Of a stretch of 64,000 nucleotides of DNA, positions 18,877 through 27,683 are shown in pieces (the first letter of the stretch is position 1; each line of letters begins with the position of its first letter). Origin of the DNA: CAMUQR01 sp963539845 (GTDB taxonomy: Bacteria > Patescibacteriota > Saccharimonadia > Saccharimonadales > Saccharimonadaceae); NCBI GenBank assembly GCA_963539845.1, contig CAUTML010000002.1, forward strand, positions 123,439 to 187,438, read 5' to 3'. The translations under genes and the position numbers were made by a program. The notes under the pieces are model-generated. The model had not been told where the DNA came from and ran no database searches. It saw only the letters and a program-made list of their open reading frames with translations.

Positions 18877-20669
18877 TGGGTTTATTTTCAAAAAAAGATA
18901 CCACTCAACCAATATCAGAAGAGCAACGAGTCGAGCAAGCTTATTTAGCTGGCATGACTACTTTGCGCGATTTAATTGCACCAAGTAGTCTTGAGATTTT
19001 TGCTAATTATTTTCGTCTCGGCACTAAATTTGGTCGAACTTTATACGTTTATGGCTATCCACGTCAGGTTCACACTGGCTGGCTTAGTCCTTTGATCAAT
19101 ATCGATGAAATTCTCGATATTAGTATGTTTATTTATCCAGTTGACACGCAAACAATTTTAAAAAACTTAACCAAAAAAGTTACTCAGCTAGAGGCTTCAT
19201 TAGCCATCAACTCTGAAAAAGGTAAAGTTCGCGATCCTGCCTTAGAAGCTGCAATTATCGACGCCGAACAATTACGTGACCAGTTGCAAATTGGCGCTGA
19301 GCGCTTTTTCCGATTTGGTCTATACGTCACAATGTATGCCGATAGCCTCGAGGAACTTCGTTACGTTCAAAACAAAGTCGAAACTCTTTTCGGTCAACAA
19401 TTAGTTTTTTCAAAAGTTGCTTCTTCACAACAAGAGCAAGGTTTACAATGTACCGCACCTCAGTTAATGGACCAATTAAAAATTCGCCACAACTTAAATA
19501 CTGGCGCTTTGTCGACCACTTTTCCGTTTACTAGCGCTGATTTGTCGCAAGAAGATGGTATTTTATATGGCATCAATGCTCATAATTCCGGCTTGGTGAT
19601 TTTTGACCGATTTAGTCTTGAAAACGCTAATATGGTGGTTTTTGCTAAATCTGGTGCCGGTAAATCATTCACGGTTAAACTCGAGGCTTTGCGCTCGATG
19701 ATGGTTGGAACTGAAATTTTAATTATCGACCCGGAAAACGAATACCGCAAACTATGTGATGCAGTTGGTGGTTCTTATATTCGCCTCAGCCTTAATTCAG
19801 CCACCCGCATCAATCCGTTTGATCTGCCAAAAGTCGTCGACACTAAAGAAGCTAACAACGCCCTGCGGTCTAATTTAGTCACTTTGCACGGCTTATTCCG
19901 TTTAATGCTATCCTCATCAGCTCCGGTAACTAGTGAAGAGGGCGTGACTGGTTTTGGTTTAACTCCGCAAGAGGAAGCTGACCTTGATCAAGCTTTGATT
20001 GACACTTATTCCCGAGCCGGTATCACTAGCGATCCCTTAACACATCAAGCTACTCCGCCAACTATCGCTAATTTATACGATACTTTACTGCATATGGGCG
20101 GTACTGGACCGCAACTTGCTCAACGTTTACGTAAATACACCACCGGGACTTTCGCTGGGATTTTTTCCCAACAAAGTAACGTCGAAATTAACAACCCAAT
20201 GGTAGTTTTTAATATTCGTGACCTCGAGGATGAATTACGCCCAGTAGCGATGTATATCGTGCTTAGTCACATCTGGAACGTCACTCGTTCTGATCAACGT
20301 CGCCGAATGTTAATTATTGACGAGGCTTGGCAATTGATGAAATATCCAGATTCTGCTAATTTTATCTTTAGTTTGGCAAAACGCGCCCGCAAATACAAAC
20401 TCGGTCTTACTACTATCACTCAAGATGTCGAGGACTTCATGGGTAGTAAAATGGGCCGAGCTATTGTCAACAACGCTTCGATGCAATTACTTTTAAAACA
20501 ATCAACTAGCACCGTCGATGTAGTAGCGGAAGTCTTTAAATTAACCGACGAAGAGAAAAAACGCCTAGCTAATTTCCCAGTAGGGCAGGGACTATTCTTC
20601 GCTGGTCAAAACCACGTTCATATTCAAATCAACGCCTCACGCACTGAAGAAGAATTAATTACCACTTAA
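18876..20669 (+). CDS. virB4: VirB4/TraE-type secretion ATPase
   Basis: This 597-residue cytoplasmic ATPase powers assembly or substrate transport in type IV secretion systems. The Walker A motif is FAKSGAGKSFTVK (about residues 254-266). The adjacent ILIIDPENEYRKL is typical of VirB4. Walker B is MLIIDEAWQLMKY (about 477-489), followed by the arginine-containing KRARKYKLG and TQDVEDF motifs. The N-terminal 200 residues match the CagE/VirB4 N-domain style. A strong ribosome site (GGAGGTG, 18862-18868) precedes the start. It is the only ATPase in the cluster: no VirB11 or VirD4 is encoded in this window. Confidence 0.92.
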   Translation: MGLFSKKDTTQPISEEQRVEQAYLAGMTTLRDLIAPSSLEIFANYFRLGTKFGRTLYVYGYPRQVHTGWLSPLINIDEILDISMFIYPVDTQTILKNLTKKVTQLEASLAINSEKGKVRDPALEAAIIDAEQLRDQLQIGAERFFRFGLYVTMYADSLEELRYVQNKVETLFGQQLVFSKVASSQQEQGLQCTAPQLMDQLKIRHNLNTGALSTTFPFTSADLSQEDGILYGINAHNSGLVIFDRFSLENANMVVFAKSGAGKSFTVKLEALRSMMVGTEILIIDPENEYRKLCDAVGGSYIRLSLNSATRINPFDLPKVVDTKEANNALRSNLVTLHGLFRLMLSSSAPVTSEEGVTGFGLTPQEEADLDQALIDTYSRAGITSDPLTHQATPPTIANLYDTLLHMGGTGPQLAQRLRKYTTGTFAGIFSQQSNVEINNPMVVFNIRDLEDELRPVAMYIVLSHIWNVTRSDQRRRMLIIDEAWQLMKYPDSANFIFSLAKRARKYKLGLTTITQDVEDFMGSKMGRAIVNNASMQLLLKQSTSTVDVVAEVFKLTDEEKKRLANFPVGQGLFFAGQNHVHIQINASRTEEELITT

Positions 20670-20689
20670 TTTTTGTTTTTTTAAAAACC

Positions 20690-20720
20690 AACAGCTCGAC
20701 TTTTTTATAGTCGATCTGTT
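20690..20720. terminator. Bidirectional terminator between virB4 and recF
   Basis: An imperfect inverted repeat (AACAGCTCGACT ... AGTCGATCTGTT) lies between the two convergent genes. On the minus strand it is followed by a T-rich run. It overlaps the first base of the recF stop. Confidence 0.55.
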
Positions 20721-21781
20721 TATTTAGTTAGTTCAACAATCTGATAATCAGTTAAATTGTCAACATTTGTGGAAGTTAAAATAATCTGCGATTGATTGGT
20801 ATAATTCATTAAAAATTGCTGGCGCGAACGATCCAATTCACTCAAAACATCATCAAGTAACACTAGCGGATCGAGACTAGTCTGCTGTTTAATAATATCA
20901 ATTTCAATTAGCTTCATCGCCAAAATAATCGATCTAGTTTCGCCACGCGAGGCGCATTTACAGGCTAATTTTTGATTAAAATAAATCTCTAAATCGTGCC
21001 GATGCGGTCCAATTGTCGTGCCTAGCGCAAAATGCGTCTGTTTTAACAATTGATTAAAAATTTTCTGCTCTAGATGATTAATATCATCCGCCTCAAATTG
21101 ATAACTAAAGCTAATTTGATCATCTAGACCGGTAATTTGCCGATAAATAGCATTAATTCGTTGATTGAGCACTTCGGTCATTTGCAGGCGATGTTTAATG
21201 ATTTGCCCACCATATTGACTCAGTAATACATCCCAGGAAAATAATTGTTCTTTATCAATCACACCATCGCGCGCCAGCATTTGTTTAATTAAATCATTAC
21301 GCTGTTTAAGCGCCTTATTATACCGACTAAGAGCACGAGAATGTAGGGGATTAACCTGATTGATCAAATTATCGAGATATTTACGACGTCGAGTCGGTGA
21401 GCCGATAATTAAATTCATATCATCCGGTTCGAACAGCACCACCGGAATTTTATGCGCCTGTGGCAACCGGCGGTGGATTTTTTGGTTAATAGCAATGGTT
21501 TTATCTTTAGAATCAGCCTTAAATTGCAACTTAAAAGTGCGCCGATGAGCGCTTGATCCATCAATTTCCGCGTCGATCCGCAACCACTGACAATTATTTT
21601 TTATCAAATCACTATCACTATCTTTAAACGACTTACCTTGAGCGATTAAATAAATTGCCTCAAGCAGACTAGTTTTGCCAGAACCGTTCGGTCCGATAAT
21701 TGCTAATTTTGGAGCGGTAATTTGTAAATCATACCGGTCATGACAGCGCCAATTTTGAACTGTCAAGTGTTTAATAATCAT
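20720..21781 (-). CDS. recF: DNA replication and repair protein RecF
   Basis: A 353-residue SMC-like ATPase that loads RecA at gaps in DNA. The Walker A motif is GPNGSGKTSLLEAIY (about 30-44). The family segment VLFEPDDMNLI sits near residues 115-125, and the Walker B/signature region is LVLLDDVLSELD (about 303-314). The length is normal for RecF. Its ATG lies one base after the dnaN stop, so recF is co-transcribed downstream of dnaN, the classical arrangement near the origin. No gyrB follows: the next gene is the convergent virB4. Confidence 0.93.
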   Translation of the reverse strand: MIIKHLTVQNWRCHDRYDLQITAPKLAIIGPNGSGKTSLLEAIYLIAQGKSFKDSDSDLIKNNCQWLRIDAEIDGSSAHRRTFKLQFKADSKDKTIAINQKIHRRLPQAHKIPVVLFEPDDMNLIIGSPTRRRKYLDNLINQVNPLHSRALSRYNKALKQRNDLIKQMLARDGVIDKEQLFSWDVLLSQYGGQIIKHRLQMTEVLNQRINAIYRQITGLDDQISFSYQFEADDINHLEQKIFNQLLKQTHFALGTTIGPHRHDLEIYFNQKLACKCASRGETRSIILAMKLIEIDIIKQQTSLDPLVLLDDVLSELDRSRQQFLMNYTNQSQIILTSTNVDNLTDYQIVELTK

Positions 21782-21782
21782 T

Positions 21783-22880
21783 TTAGCTCTTCAGTGGCAT
21801 AATAATATGCAGATAATCATCTTGTTTAACTGGACGCAAAATACACGGCGCTAATTTGCCTTTAAACTCAAAACTAATTAAATCGTCATGAATTACACTT
21901 AAAGCGTCACTTAAATAGCGCGAATTAAGGGTAATTTTACCATCACCAACCACTTCCGCCTCAGCTTCTGAGATATTTTCGCCAATTTCCGAAGCAATTG
22001 ATTTTAATGATAGATTTTGGGTTTCTGCCGAAGCCGTCACAGTGATTCCGCTCGCTGAATGTAACGCAAAAAAACCAGCAATTTTAACCACTTTAGCAAA
22101 TTCGGCTTTGTTGATTTTAATCTGAATATCATTGTCTTTAGGAATTAACTGAGTATAATCTGGGAACCGCCCCTCGATTAACTGAGAAATAATCTCAGTA
22201 TCACCAACTCGAAATCGGACTTGTGACTCATTAAACAACACTTCAACCTCGTCGTCATCGTCGCTAATTGCTCGCAATACTTCTTGCATAGTTTGAGCTG
22301 GCACAATCGCTGACAATTCTTGGTTAAATTCGATCAATTTGCGTTCTGCTAGGCGATAACTATCAGTTGCCGCTAGATATAACCAACCGTCACGCATTTG
22401 CCATAATACACCAGTTAACACCGGTCGCGCTAAATCATTAGTAGTAGCAATAATCGTTTGAGAAGTTGCCTGACGAAAATCAGCTGTTTTTAAGTTAATC
22501 CGAATAGCCGATTCCTCGTCAATCGTTGGTAATTCTGGGAATTCTTCAGCTAACACGCCGTTAATTATTGAGGTAAATTTACCAGAACTAATTTTTAAAT
22601 GACTGTTAGTTACCACTAAATCAATCACGCCACTCGGTAAATTATTAACAAATTCAGTCACAACTTTAGCCGGAATAGTAATTTCGCCTTGATTAGTGAT
22701 TTTAGCGCCAATATACTGCGTTGAGGCAATTTCTAAATTAGTAGCTGCTACTAATAAGCGATTGCCACTGGTTTTTAATAAGATATTATCTAAAATCGGC
22801 ATCTGGGTTTTCATATTTGCAATTTTCGAGACAATATTGAGTGCTTTAGATAGATTTTCCTGGGTGACTTTTAATTCCAT
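21783..22880 (-). CDS. dnaN: DNA polymerase III beta sliding clamp
   Basis: A 365-residue protein of normal clamp length with the three-fold clamp pattern. It starts MELKVTQENLSKALNIVSKI. Characteristic segments include LKTSGNRLLVAATNLEI, ATDSYRLAERK and a C-terminal LRPVKQDDYLHIIMPLK (typical clamp ending with the consensus ..YVLMP). It tethers the polymerase to DNA and is encoded directly after dnaA on the same strand. AAAGGAA precedes the ATG. The upstream intergenic region holds DnaA boxes, so initiator binding may control its expression. Confidence 0.95.
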   Translation of the reverse strand: MELKVTQENLSKALNIVSKIANMKTQMPILDNILLKTSGNRLLVAATNLEIASTQYIGAKITNQGEITIPAKVVTEFVNNLPSGVIDLVVTNSHLKISSGKFTSIINGVLAEEFPELPTIDEESAIRINLKTADFRQATSQTIIATTNDLARPVLTGVLWQMRDGWLYLAATDSYRLAERKLIEFNQELSAIVPAQTMQEVLRAISDDDDEVEVLFNESQVRFRVGDTEIISQLIEGRFPDYTQLIPKDNDIQIKINKAEFAKVVKIAGFFALHSASGITVTASAETQNLSLKSIASEIGENISEAEAEVVGDGKITLNSRYLSDALSVIHDDLISFEFKGKLAPCILRPVKQDDYLHIIMPLKS

Positions 22881-23194
22881 AATATATATTCCTTTATTTA
22901 TATTTTAACATATTGGGGTGATTATAGGTGTTGTGGATTATGTGGAAAATTATAGTTTCGTATCTGTTAAACTTGGGTTGTGAATTGGGGATAAAATTGT
23001 GCGTTAATTGTGTGAATTATGTGTAAAATCCTGTGATTATCCACTTAATTACTAAACAGCTTCGGCGATTTGTGTATAACTAGAATTATCGATACACAGG
23101 TTATTAACAAGCTGTTTAAAATTAAACACAACTTAAGTATCGTTTTTCCACTTTTTATCCACATTATTAAACTATCAATGAACTAAAAAGTAAA
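22881..23194. other. Origin region, dnaA-dnaN intergenic DnaA box cluster
   Basis: This 314-base gap has no gene. It contains DnaA-box-like 9-mers: a perfect TTATCCACA at 23155-23163, TTATCCACT at 23037-23045, TTTTCCACT at 23144-23152. In reverse orientation there are TGTGGATTA 22932-22940, TGTGGAAAA 22941-22949, TGTGTAAAA 23020-23028 and TGTGTATAA 23071-23079. The surrounding sequence is very AT-rich, consistent with an unwinding region. Position and box density support oriC function. Confidence 0.75.
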
Positions 23195-24595
23195 TTAGTT
23201 ATATAAGCTTTCACGAATTACTGCAATGTTATCGCGGATTACCGGATCGAGTTTAGAGTCTTTTTCAATTTTTTCGATCGAGTGAATTGCGGTAGTATGG
23301 TCTTTACGACCAAGTTCTTTAGCAATTTTTGGAAAGCTCATATGAAGTTCGCTTCGTAGTAAATACATAGCGATTTGACGGGGAACGACGATGTGTTTGG
23401 AGCGTTTAGAGCTACAAATTTCGTCAGTTTCAATCTGAAAATATTTAGCGGTTTTATTAATAACTTGTTTGGCGGTTAAATGTTGTGGTCGGGAAGTTTT
23501 TACATTACTAAGTAAAGCTTCAGCCATGTCAATTGTTGGCGTCATACCTTGCATTTCGGAGTAGGCGAGGAGTTGATTGAGCGCCCCCTCGAGTTCGCGA
23601 ATATTAGTCCGAAAATTATTAGCGATATGTTCAATAATATTAGTTTCCAAACTAACCCCTGATAAATTCGCTTTAGCATCAATAATAGCACAGCGTGTTT
23701 CAAAATCTGGCATCTGAATATCGATAGTCATACCCCATTCAAACCGACTACGCAAACGTTCAGTCAAAGTCGGAATGCTTTTTGGCGGTTGATCGCTAGA
23801 GATGATAATCTGCTTGTTTTTTTGGTGTAAGGCGTTAAAAGTGTGAAAAAACTCCTCTTGAGTCTTCTCTTTACCAGTGATAAATTGCATATCGTCAACA
23901 ATTAACACATCAACATTGCGATAACGCGCCGAGAAATCATCTTTTTTGAAACGGATTGACTCGAGGAATTCTTTAACAAATGTCTCAATTGTGACATATA
24001 AAACGCGCGCCTTGGGGTTATTTTTAATGATTTCATTACCAATAGCTTGCATTAAGTGAGTTTTACCCAAACCAACCCCTGAGTAGAGAAAAAGAGGGTT
24101 GTATTTAGTGCCGGGATTTTGGGCGATAGCTTGGGCGGCGGTATAAGCGAAATTATTACTTGATCCAACGATAAAATTATCAAAAGTATAACGCGGATTC
24201 AGTCCAGTGCCAGTTTTAGTTGGTTGGTTATAAGATGAGGTGGCGGTCATGGTAGCTGTCGGCGTGGTGGTCTGAACTGGGGCGGATTCACGCATTTTAT
24301 AAATCTGGTCTTTTTTAGCGATTTGGCTACGTAGACTGGCTTGTTTAGTGGCATTAAAATTAGTTTCATAGCTAATTTTAGGGTTTTTGACCCCGTTTTT
24401 CTCAAAAGTATTGATCATTAGATCGTTGAATTTTTTCTGCAAAAAAGATTGAATAAAAACGTTTGGCACGGCAATTTTAATATCATTGCCGTTGATAGAA
24501 ATTAGCGAAATTTTTTTAAAAATCGACTCAAACGAAGATTTTGGCACGCTGATTTCAATTTCACCAATCACACTTTGCCAAATTGTTCGTTCCAC
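23195..24595 (-). CDS. dnaA: Chromosomal replication initiator DnaA
   Basis: A 466-residue initiator starting with GTG. Domain I (about 1-80) begins ERTIWQSVIGEIEISVPKSS, followed by a low-complexity Thr/Gln linker (about 100-130). The AAA+ domain starts at NPRYTFDNFIVGSSN, with Walker A YSGVGLGKTHLMQAIGNE (about 170-187) and Walker B VLIVDDMQF (about 231). Domain IV ends with the DnaA-box recognition signature GRKDHTTAIHSIEKI. GGGAG lies about 11 bases before the start. Box clusters on both sides suggest autoregulation and origin activity. Confidence 0.97.
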   Translation of the reverse strand: MERTIWQSVIGEIEISVPKSSFESIFKKISLISINGNDIKIAVPNVFIQSFLQKKFNDLMINTFEKNGVKNPKISYETNFNATKQASLRSQIAKKDQIYKMRESAPVQTTTPTATMTATSSYNQPTKTGTGLNPRYTFDNFIVGSSNNFAYTAAQAIAQNPGTKYNPLFLYSGVGLGKTHLMQAIGNEIIKNNPKARVLYVTIETFVKEFLESIRFKKDDFSARYRNVDVLIVDDMQFITGKEKTQEEFFHTFNALHQKNKQIIISSDQPPKSIPTLTERLRSRFEWGMTIDIQMPDFETRCAIIDAKANLSGVSLETNIIEHIANNFRTNIRELEGALNQLLAYSEMQGMTPTIDMAEALLSNVKTSRPQHLTAKQVINKTAKYFQIETDEICSSKRSKHIVVPRQIAMYLLRSELHMSFPKIAKELGRKDHTTAIHSIEKIEKDSKLDPVIRDNIAVIRESLYN

Positions 24596-24868
24596 TTCGA
24601 TTTTTCTCCCTTTTTATTAACAAAACTTAATAAAGATTATAGACTTTTTGGGAGTTTTCCACAAGTTGATTTTTTACAACATTAAGTTTTAATCAAAAAC
24701 CGATCTAATAGAGGTAAAGTTTTCCACAGATAAAATTAACTCTTTAAAACCTGTGGATAAACTCTTGAAAAATGGGGAAAAATCAAGTATACTAAAAAAG
24801 ATTTAAAAAATAAAAGCAAGTTTTTAAGTTGCAAAATAAATTAATATTAATATAATAAGAAGGTTATT
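24596..24868. other. Origin region, dnaA-rpmH intergenic DnaA box cluster
   Basis: This gap between divergent dnaA and rpmH contains TTTTCCACA at 24655-24663 and 24720-24728 and a perfect reverse box TGTGGATAA at 24752-24760, in AT-rich DNA. With the cluster on the other side of dnaA it forms a bipartite arrangement, as described for several bacterial origins. Confidence 0.7.
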
Positions 24869-25006
24869 ATGGTAAAAAGAACATATCAACCACACACTCG
24901 TCAACGCGCTAAAGTTAGTGGTTTTCGCGTTAAAAACCGCACTAAAAATGGTCGCAAAACCTTAGCTCGTCGTCGTATTAAAGGTCGCAAACAATTAACT
25001 GCTTAA
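24869..25006 (+). CDS. rpmH: 50S ribosomal protein L34 (bL34)
   Basis: A 45-residue basic protein (MVKRTYQPHTRQRAKVSGFR at the N-terminus) that matches the L34 pattern KRT.QP...R......GFR.R..T..GR..L..RR.KGR..L. The C-terminus is RRRIKGRKQLTA. AAGAAGG precedes the ATG. It is immediately followed by rnpA, the conserved origin-proximal gene pair. Confidence 0.97.
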   Translation: MVKRTYQPHTRQRAKVSGFRVKNRTKNGRKTLARRRIKGRKQLTA

Positions 25007-25015
25007 TTAGTTAAA

Positions 25016-25360
25016 ATGATACCTTTTAAAAATCGCTTCCATGGACACAATAGTTTGACTTATACTTATAGAAATGGTCAGACTATCCGCTCAAAACTGT
25101 TTTCAATTAAGTTTTGCGCTAATCCACGGAAGCGATTTTCGCGTGTAGCGGTGGTGGTTTCTAAAAAAGTTGCCAAAAAAGCCGTCCAGCGTAATTTTTT
25201 GCGCCGACGGCTATATAGCCTAATTCGGCCCCATATTGCTCAATTTCAACGTAATTACGATCTGATCATTATTGTCCATTCAGCGGAGTTAGGGCAGGTT
25301 AAATTCGCCGAATTAGAGCAAAAAATCATCACCGAACTGAAAAATCAGCAAATTTTATAA
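25016..25360 (+). CDS. rnpA: Ribonuclease P protein component
   Basis: This 114-residue basic protein binds the RNase P RNA in tRNA 5' maturation. The family RNR-type motif is AVQRNFLRRRLYSLIR (about residues 57-72), preceded by RVAVVVSKKVAKKA. The C-terminus contains YDLIIIVHSAE. It follows rpmH by 9 bases. A perfect 11-base stem straddles its stop codon and probably ends the transcript. Confidence 0.93.
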   Translation: MIPFKNRFHGHNSLTYTYRNGQTIRSKLFSIKFCANPRKRFSRVAVVVSKKVAKKAVQRNFLRRRLYSLIRPHIAQFQRNYDLIIIVHSAELGQVKFAELEQKIITELKNQQIL

Positions 25361-25376
25361 AATCGGCTGATTTTTC
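25339..25376. terminator. Terminator overlapping the rnpA stop
   Basis: A perfect inverted repeat, GAAAAATCAGC (25339-25349) and GCTGATTTTTC (25366-25376), has the rnpA stop in its 16-base loop. The T run is built into the 3' arm. It also faces the convergent gene at 25401. Confidence 0.65.
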
Positions 25377-25400
25377 GCATTTTAAGCTTCTAATTTGAGC

Positions 25401-25586
25401 TTATTTTGGCTTGTTTTTGATATCTTCTAAGCTATGCCACTGTTTGGTATCGGGTTTTTTATTGAAACTCAAGCCTTTTTTGAAAAGGTTAATTATAAAA
25501 TCCAAGCTAGCCATCCAAATTCGCGTAATTGCAAACCAGATCGCGCAAACAGCCAGCAAAACTAGTAAATATGCCAACCAACTCAT
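25401..25586 (-). CDS. Small single-pass membrane protein
   Basis: A 61-residue protein with one long hydrophobic helix at the N-terminus (about 3-33, WLAYLLVLLAVCAIWFAITR) and a charged, Lys-rich tail. It begins 3 bases after the stop of the 156-residue gene upstream and runs in the same direction, so the two probably form an operon. No family is recognised. Confidence 0.6.
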   Translation of the reverse strand: MSWLAYLLVLLAVCAIWFAITRIWMASLDFIINLFKKGLSFNKKPDTKQWHSLEDIKNKPK

Positions 25587-25589
25587 AGT

Positions 25590-26060
25590 TTATTTACCGG
25601 AAAATTCCTTAAAAAAGGCCTCAAATTTGGCGTATTCTTCTGGTTGATAGAGATAAGCTAGGAATTTTTCGTCGTTTTCCGCCAAAGTCGCAAATTGAGT
25701 ATAGCCAGCCATTAAACCACCTTGATGATAAATAGTATACATGCCGGTCGAAATTTTTGCTTTTTTGATGTTATCTTTAGTAAAAATCTCAGGATCACTA
25801 CAGCCCTCGAGCTCAGGAGTGGTTTGTAATAATACAATCGACATATCCGATTCTCGATAACCAATAATTAAACTAGTGTAGGTATAAGTGGTTTTACGCG
25901 CTAAAATATAGTCGCTATTTTTAATATTTAAACCATAACCATAAATAACATCATAAGAGTCGCCATCGGCCATTACGCCGTTAAATAACTGCCGTAATTT
26001 GCTTTTATTAGCATCAGATTTTTGAATATCCCATTCTTTCTTTTTTCTAAACCAACCCAT
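25590..26060 (-). CDS. Hypothetical cytoplasmic protein
   Basis: This 156-residue soluble protein has no visible motif that identifies it. It starts MGWFRKKKEWDIQKSDANKS and contains an alternating beta-strand-like middle (YILARKTTYTYTSLIIGYR) and a helical C-terminus rich in Glu, Phe and Lys. A strong ribosome site (AAGGAG, complement of 26069-26074) lies 8 bases before the ATG. It forms a pair with the small membrane protein downstream. Confidence 0.75.
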   Translation of the reverse strand: MGWFRKKKEWDIQKSDANKSKLRQLFNGVMADGDSYDVIYGYGLNIKNSDYILARKTTYTYTSLIIGYRESDMSIVLLQTTPELEGCSDPEIFTKDNIKKAKISTGMYTIYHQGGLMAGYTQFATLAENDEKFLAYLYQPEEYAKFEAFFKEFSGK

Positions 26061-26158
26061 AATTTATTCTCCTTATGTTAAGATGTTTGTTTTTTTATTA
26101 TAGCATTTTAAGGCTTAAAATAGGTTATTAAAACAAACGCAATAATTTATCGCTAAGT

Positions 26159-26476
26159 TTAAATAAAATCTACTAATTTGCTAAATCGAGCCCACAAAAA
26201 ATCTTCAAACTCTTCTTGATTAACAAAAGTGTGTTCGGGATATGTTAAAAAATCACCAGGAGCTTCTAATGCCCCTAGCTCAAATCGGAGTTTTTCTAAC
26301 TTGTCTGATGGTTGAAAGTTAAGTTTTGATGGGTGGGTAGCATTAAATGTTGCTATGGCAATTTTATCCGAATCTCTTGGCGATAAACTGCGTGTCGCAA
26401 TAGCGGCTCTATATAATTCAACAACTTGCTGTTGATTATTAAGTGGTTCAGTAAGTTTATGTTTAAACTCTTTCAT
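26159..26476 (-). CDS. Hypothetical small protein
   Basis: A 105-residue soluble protein without a recognised domain. It is probably helical, with an acidic C-terminal half (HTFVNQEEFEDFLWARFSKL). It stands alone between oppositely oriented genes. A TATAAT box lies 7 bases before its ATG, supporting it as a real, leaderless gene. Confidence 0.6.
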   Translation of the reverse strand: MKEFKHKLTEPLNNQQQVVELYRAAIATRSLSPRDSDKIAIATFNATHPSKLNFQPSDKLEKLRFELGALEAPGDFLTYPEHTFVNQEEFEDFLWARFSKLVDFI

Positions 26477-26483
26477 TGAAATG

Positions 26484-26489
26484 ATTATA
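26484..26489 (-). promoter_or_regulatory. -10 box, leaderless gene at 26476
   Basis: TATAAT on the minus strand, within TGATATAAT, 7 bases before the ATG. Confidence 0.5.
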
Positions 26490-26591
26490 TCATGATTTTT
26501 ATCGGCAGACTACGGATGTTTAATCTGATAGATGTAAAGAAATTGTAACATCAGGAACATATGTGTTTTAGAGAGTGCTCGGAAAGTATGA

Positions 26592-26597
26592 TATAAT
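26592..26597 (+). promoter_or_regulatory. Extended -10 box of yidC
   Basis: ATGATATAAT ends 10 bases before the ATG at 26608, predicting a leader of about 4 bases and excluding the upstream GTG at 26575 as start. Confidence 0.55.
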
Positions 26598-26607
26598 ACT
26601 AAAAGCT

Positions 26608-27672
26608 ATGTTAGGTACTATTTTTCACGAATTGATTTTTCGACCGATTTTTAATCTGTTATTGGCGCTTTATAGTCTGGTGGGTGATTATGGGGTGGCG
26701 ATTATTTTGTTTACGATTATTGTTAAAATTTTACTATTTCCGTTGCTAAAATCACAGACCCTGCAGATGAAACGGATGCAAGATATTCAGCCCGAACTGA
26801 AGAAGATTAAACAAAAATCTAAAGGCAATAAACAGCTCGAATATCTGATGACAATGAGTCTTTATAAACAGAATAACATCAAAATGTCAGCTTCGTTTTT
26901 CTCGGCTTTGATTCAGTTGCCGATTCTAATTGCGATGTTTAGCGTGATTCGGGTGATGGTGACTGATGTTAACGCCGTTAATCATCTGGCTTATGATATT
27001 ACTAAAACTATGGCGCCAGTTCAGCAATTAATCGCTAATCATCAGACTTTTAAGCCGTTATTATTTGGTCAAATTGATATGAGCGTGATCCCATTTCAGT
27101 TTAATAATGGTCTAAATAGCTTTATAATGGCCTTATTTGTGCTTGGAGCGGCTTGGACGCAGTACTATATTATCAACTCAGCTAGCACCTATCAGAACCC
27201 TCAGAAACGCCGAATTCGCGATATTTTAGCGGAAGCCGGGGAGGGAAAAGAGCCTGATCAGACAGAAATTAACAATATTATGATGGGTAAAATGAATAAA
27301 ATCATGCCGATAATGATGTTGGCTAGTTTTGGCGCGATTTATGGTGTGATGGCCTTTTATCAGTTTACTTCGGGGTTAATCTCGATTATTCAGCGTAAAT
27401 TAATCCTTGATAAAATTGTCGCCACCGAAGTTAAACCAGTTGACGAAGCGGAAGTCGAGGAGCGTCTCAAACGAGCTAAAACCGCTGAAGTATTGTTCCA
27501 AAATCGTGCTAAACAGCTAAAAAAATCCTCCAAGATTAAAACCACCATCAAGACCATTTCTACTGCTGAAACAGAGGCGGAGACTATTGTAAAATCAGCT
27601 AATTCCGCACCAAAAACTTCTCGCCAACCCCAATCTTCCACTAAAAAACACCATCGGAAGAAAAAAGGTTAG
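26608..27672 (+). CDS. yidC: Membrane protein insertase YidC/OxaI
   Basis: This 354-residue insertase places proteins into the cytoplasmic membrane with or without Sec. An N-terminal helix is followed by the family's first core helix (YGVAIILFTIIVKILLFPLL), whose Arg/Lys-rich cytoplasmic loop (QTLQMKRMQDIQPELKKIKQ) is diagnostic. More helices follow at about 100-125, 180-200, 240-270. The C-terminal tail (290-354) is Lys/Arg-rich, as in ribosome-binding YidC variants. There is no large periplasmic domain, so it is the Gram-positive-type short form. The upstream GTG at 26575 falls inside the promoter, so ATG 26608 is preferred. It neighbours jag, as in most bacteria. Confidence 0.93.
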   Translation: MLGTIFHELIFRPIFNLLLALYSLVGDYGVAIILFTIIVKILLFPLLKSQTLQMKRMQDIQPELKKIKQKSKGNKQLEYLMTMSLYKQNNIKMSASFFSALIQLPILIAMFSVIRVMVTDVNAVNHLAYDITKTMAPVQQLIANHQTFKPLLFGQIDMSVIPFQFNNGLNSFIMALFVLGAAWTQYYIINSASTYQNPQKRRIRDILAEAGEGKEPDQTEINNIMMGKMNKIMPIMMLASFGAIYGVMAFYQFTSGLISIIQRKLILDKIVATEVKPVDEAEVEERLKRAKTAEVLFQNRAKQLKKSSKIKTTIKTISTAETEAETIVKSANSAPKTSRQPQSSTKKHHRKKKG

Positions 27673-27683
27673 AAAGGGAAGTT

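Noticed and set aside
1..20669. Integrative conjugative element
   Set aside because: No relaxase, coupling protein, integrase or attachment repeats are visible, and the cluster sits directly against recF.
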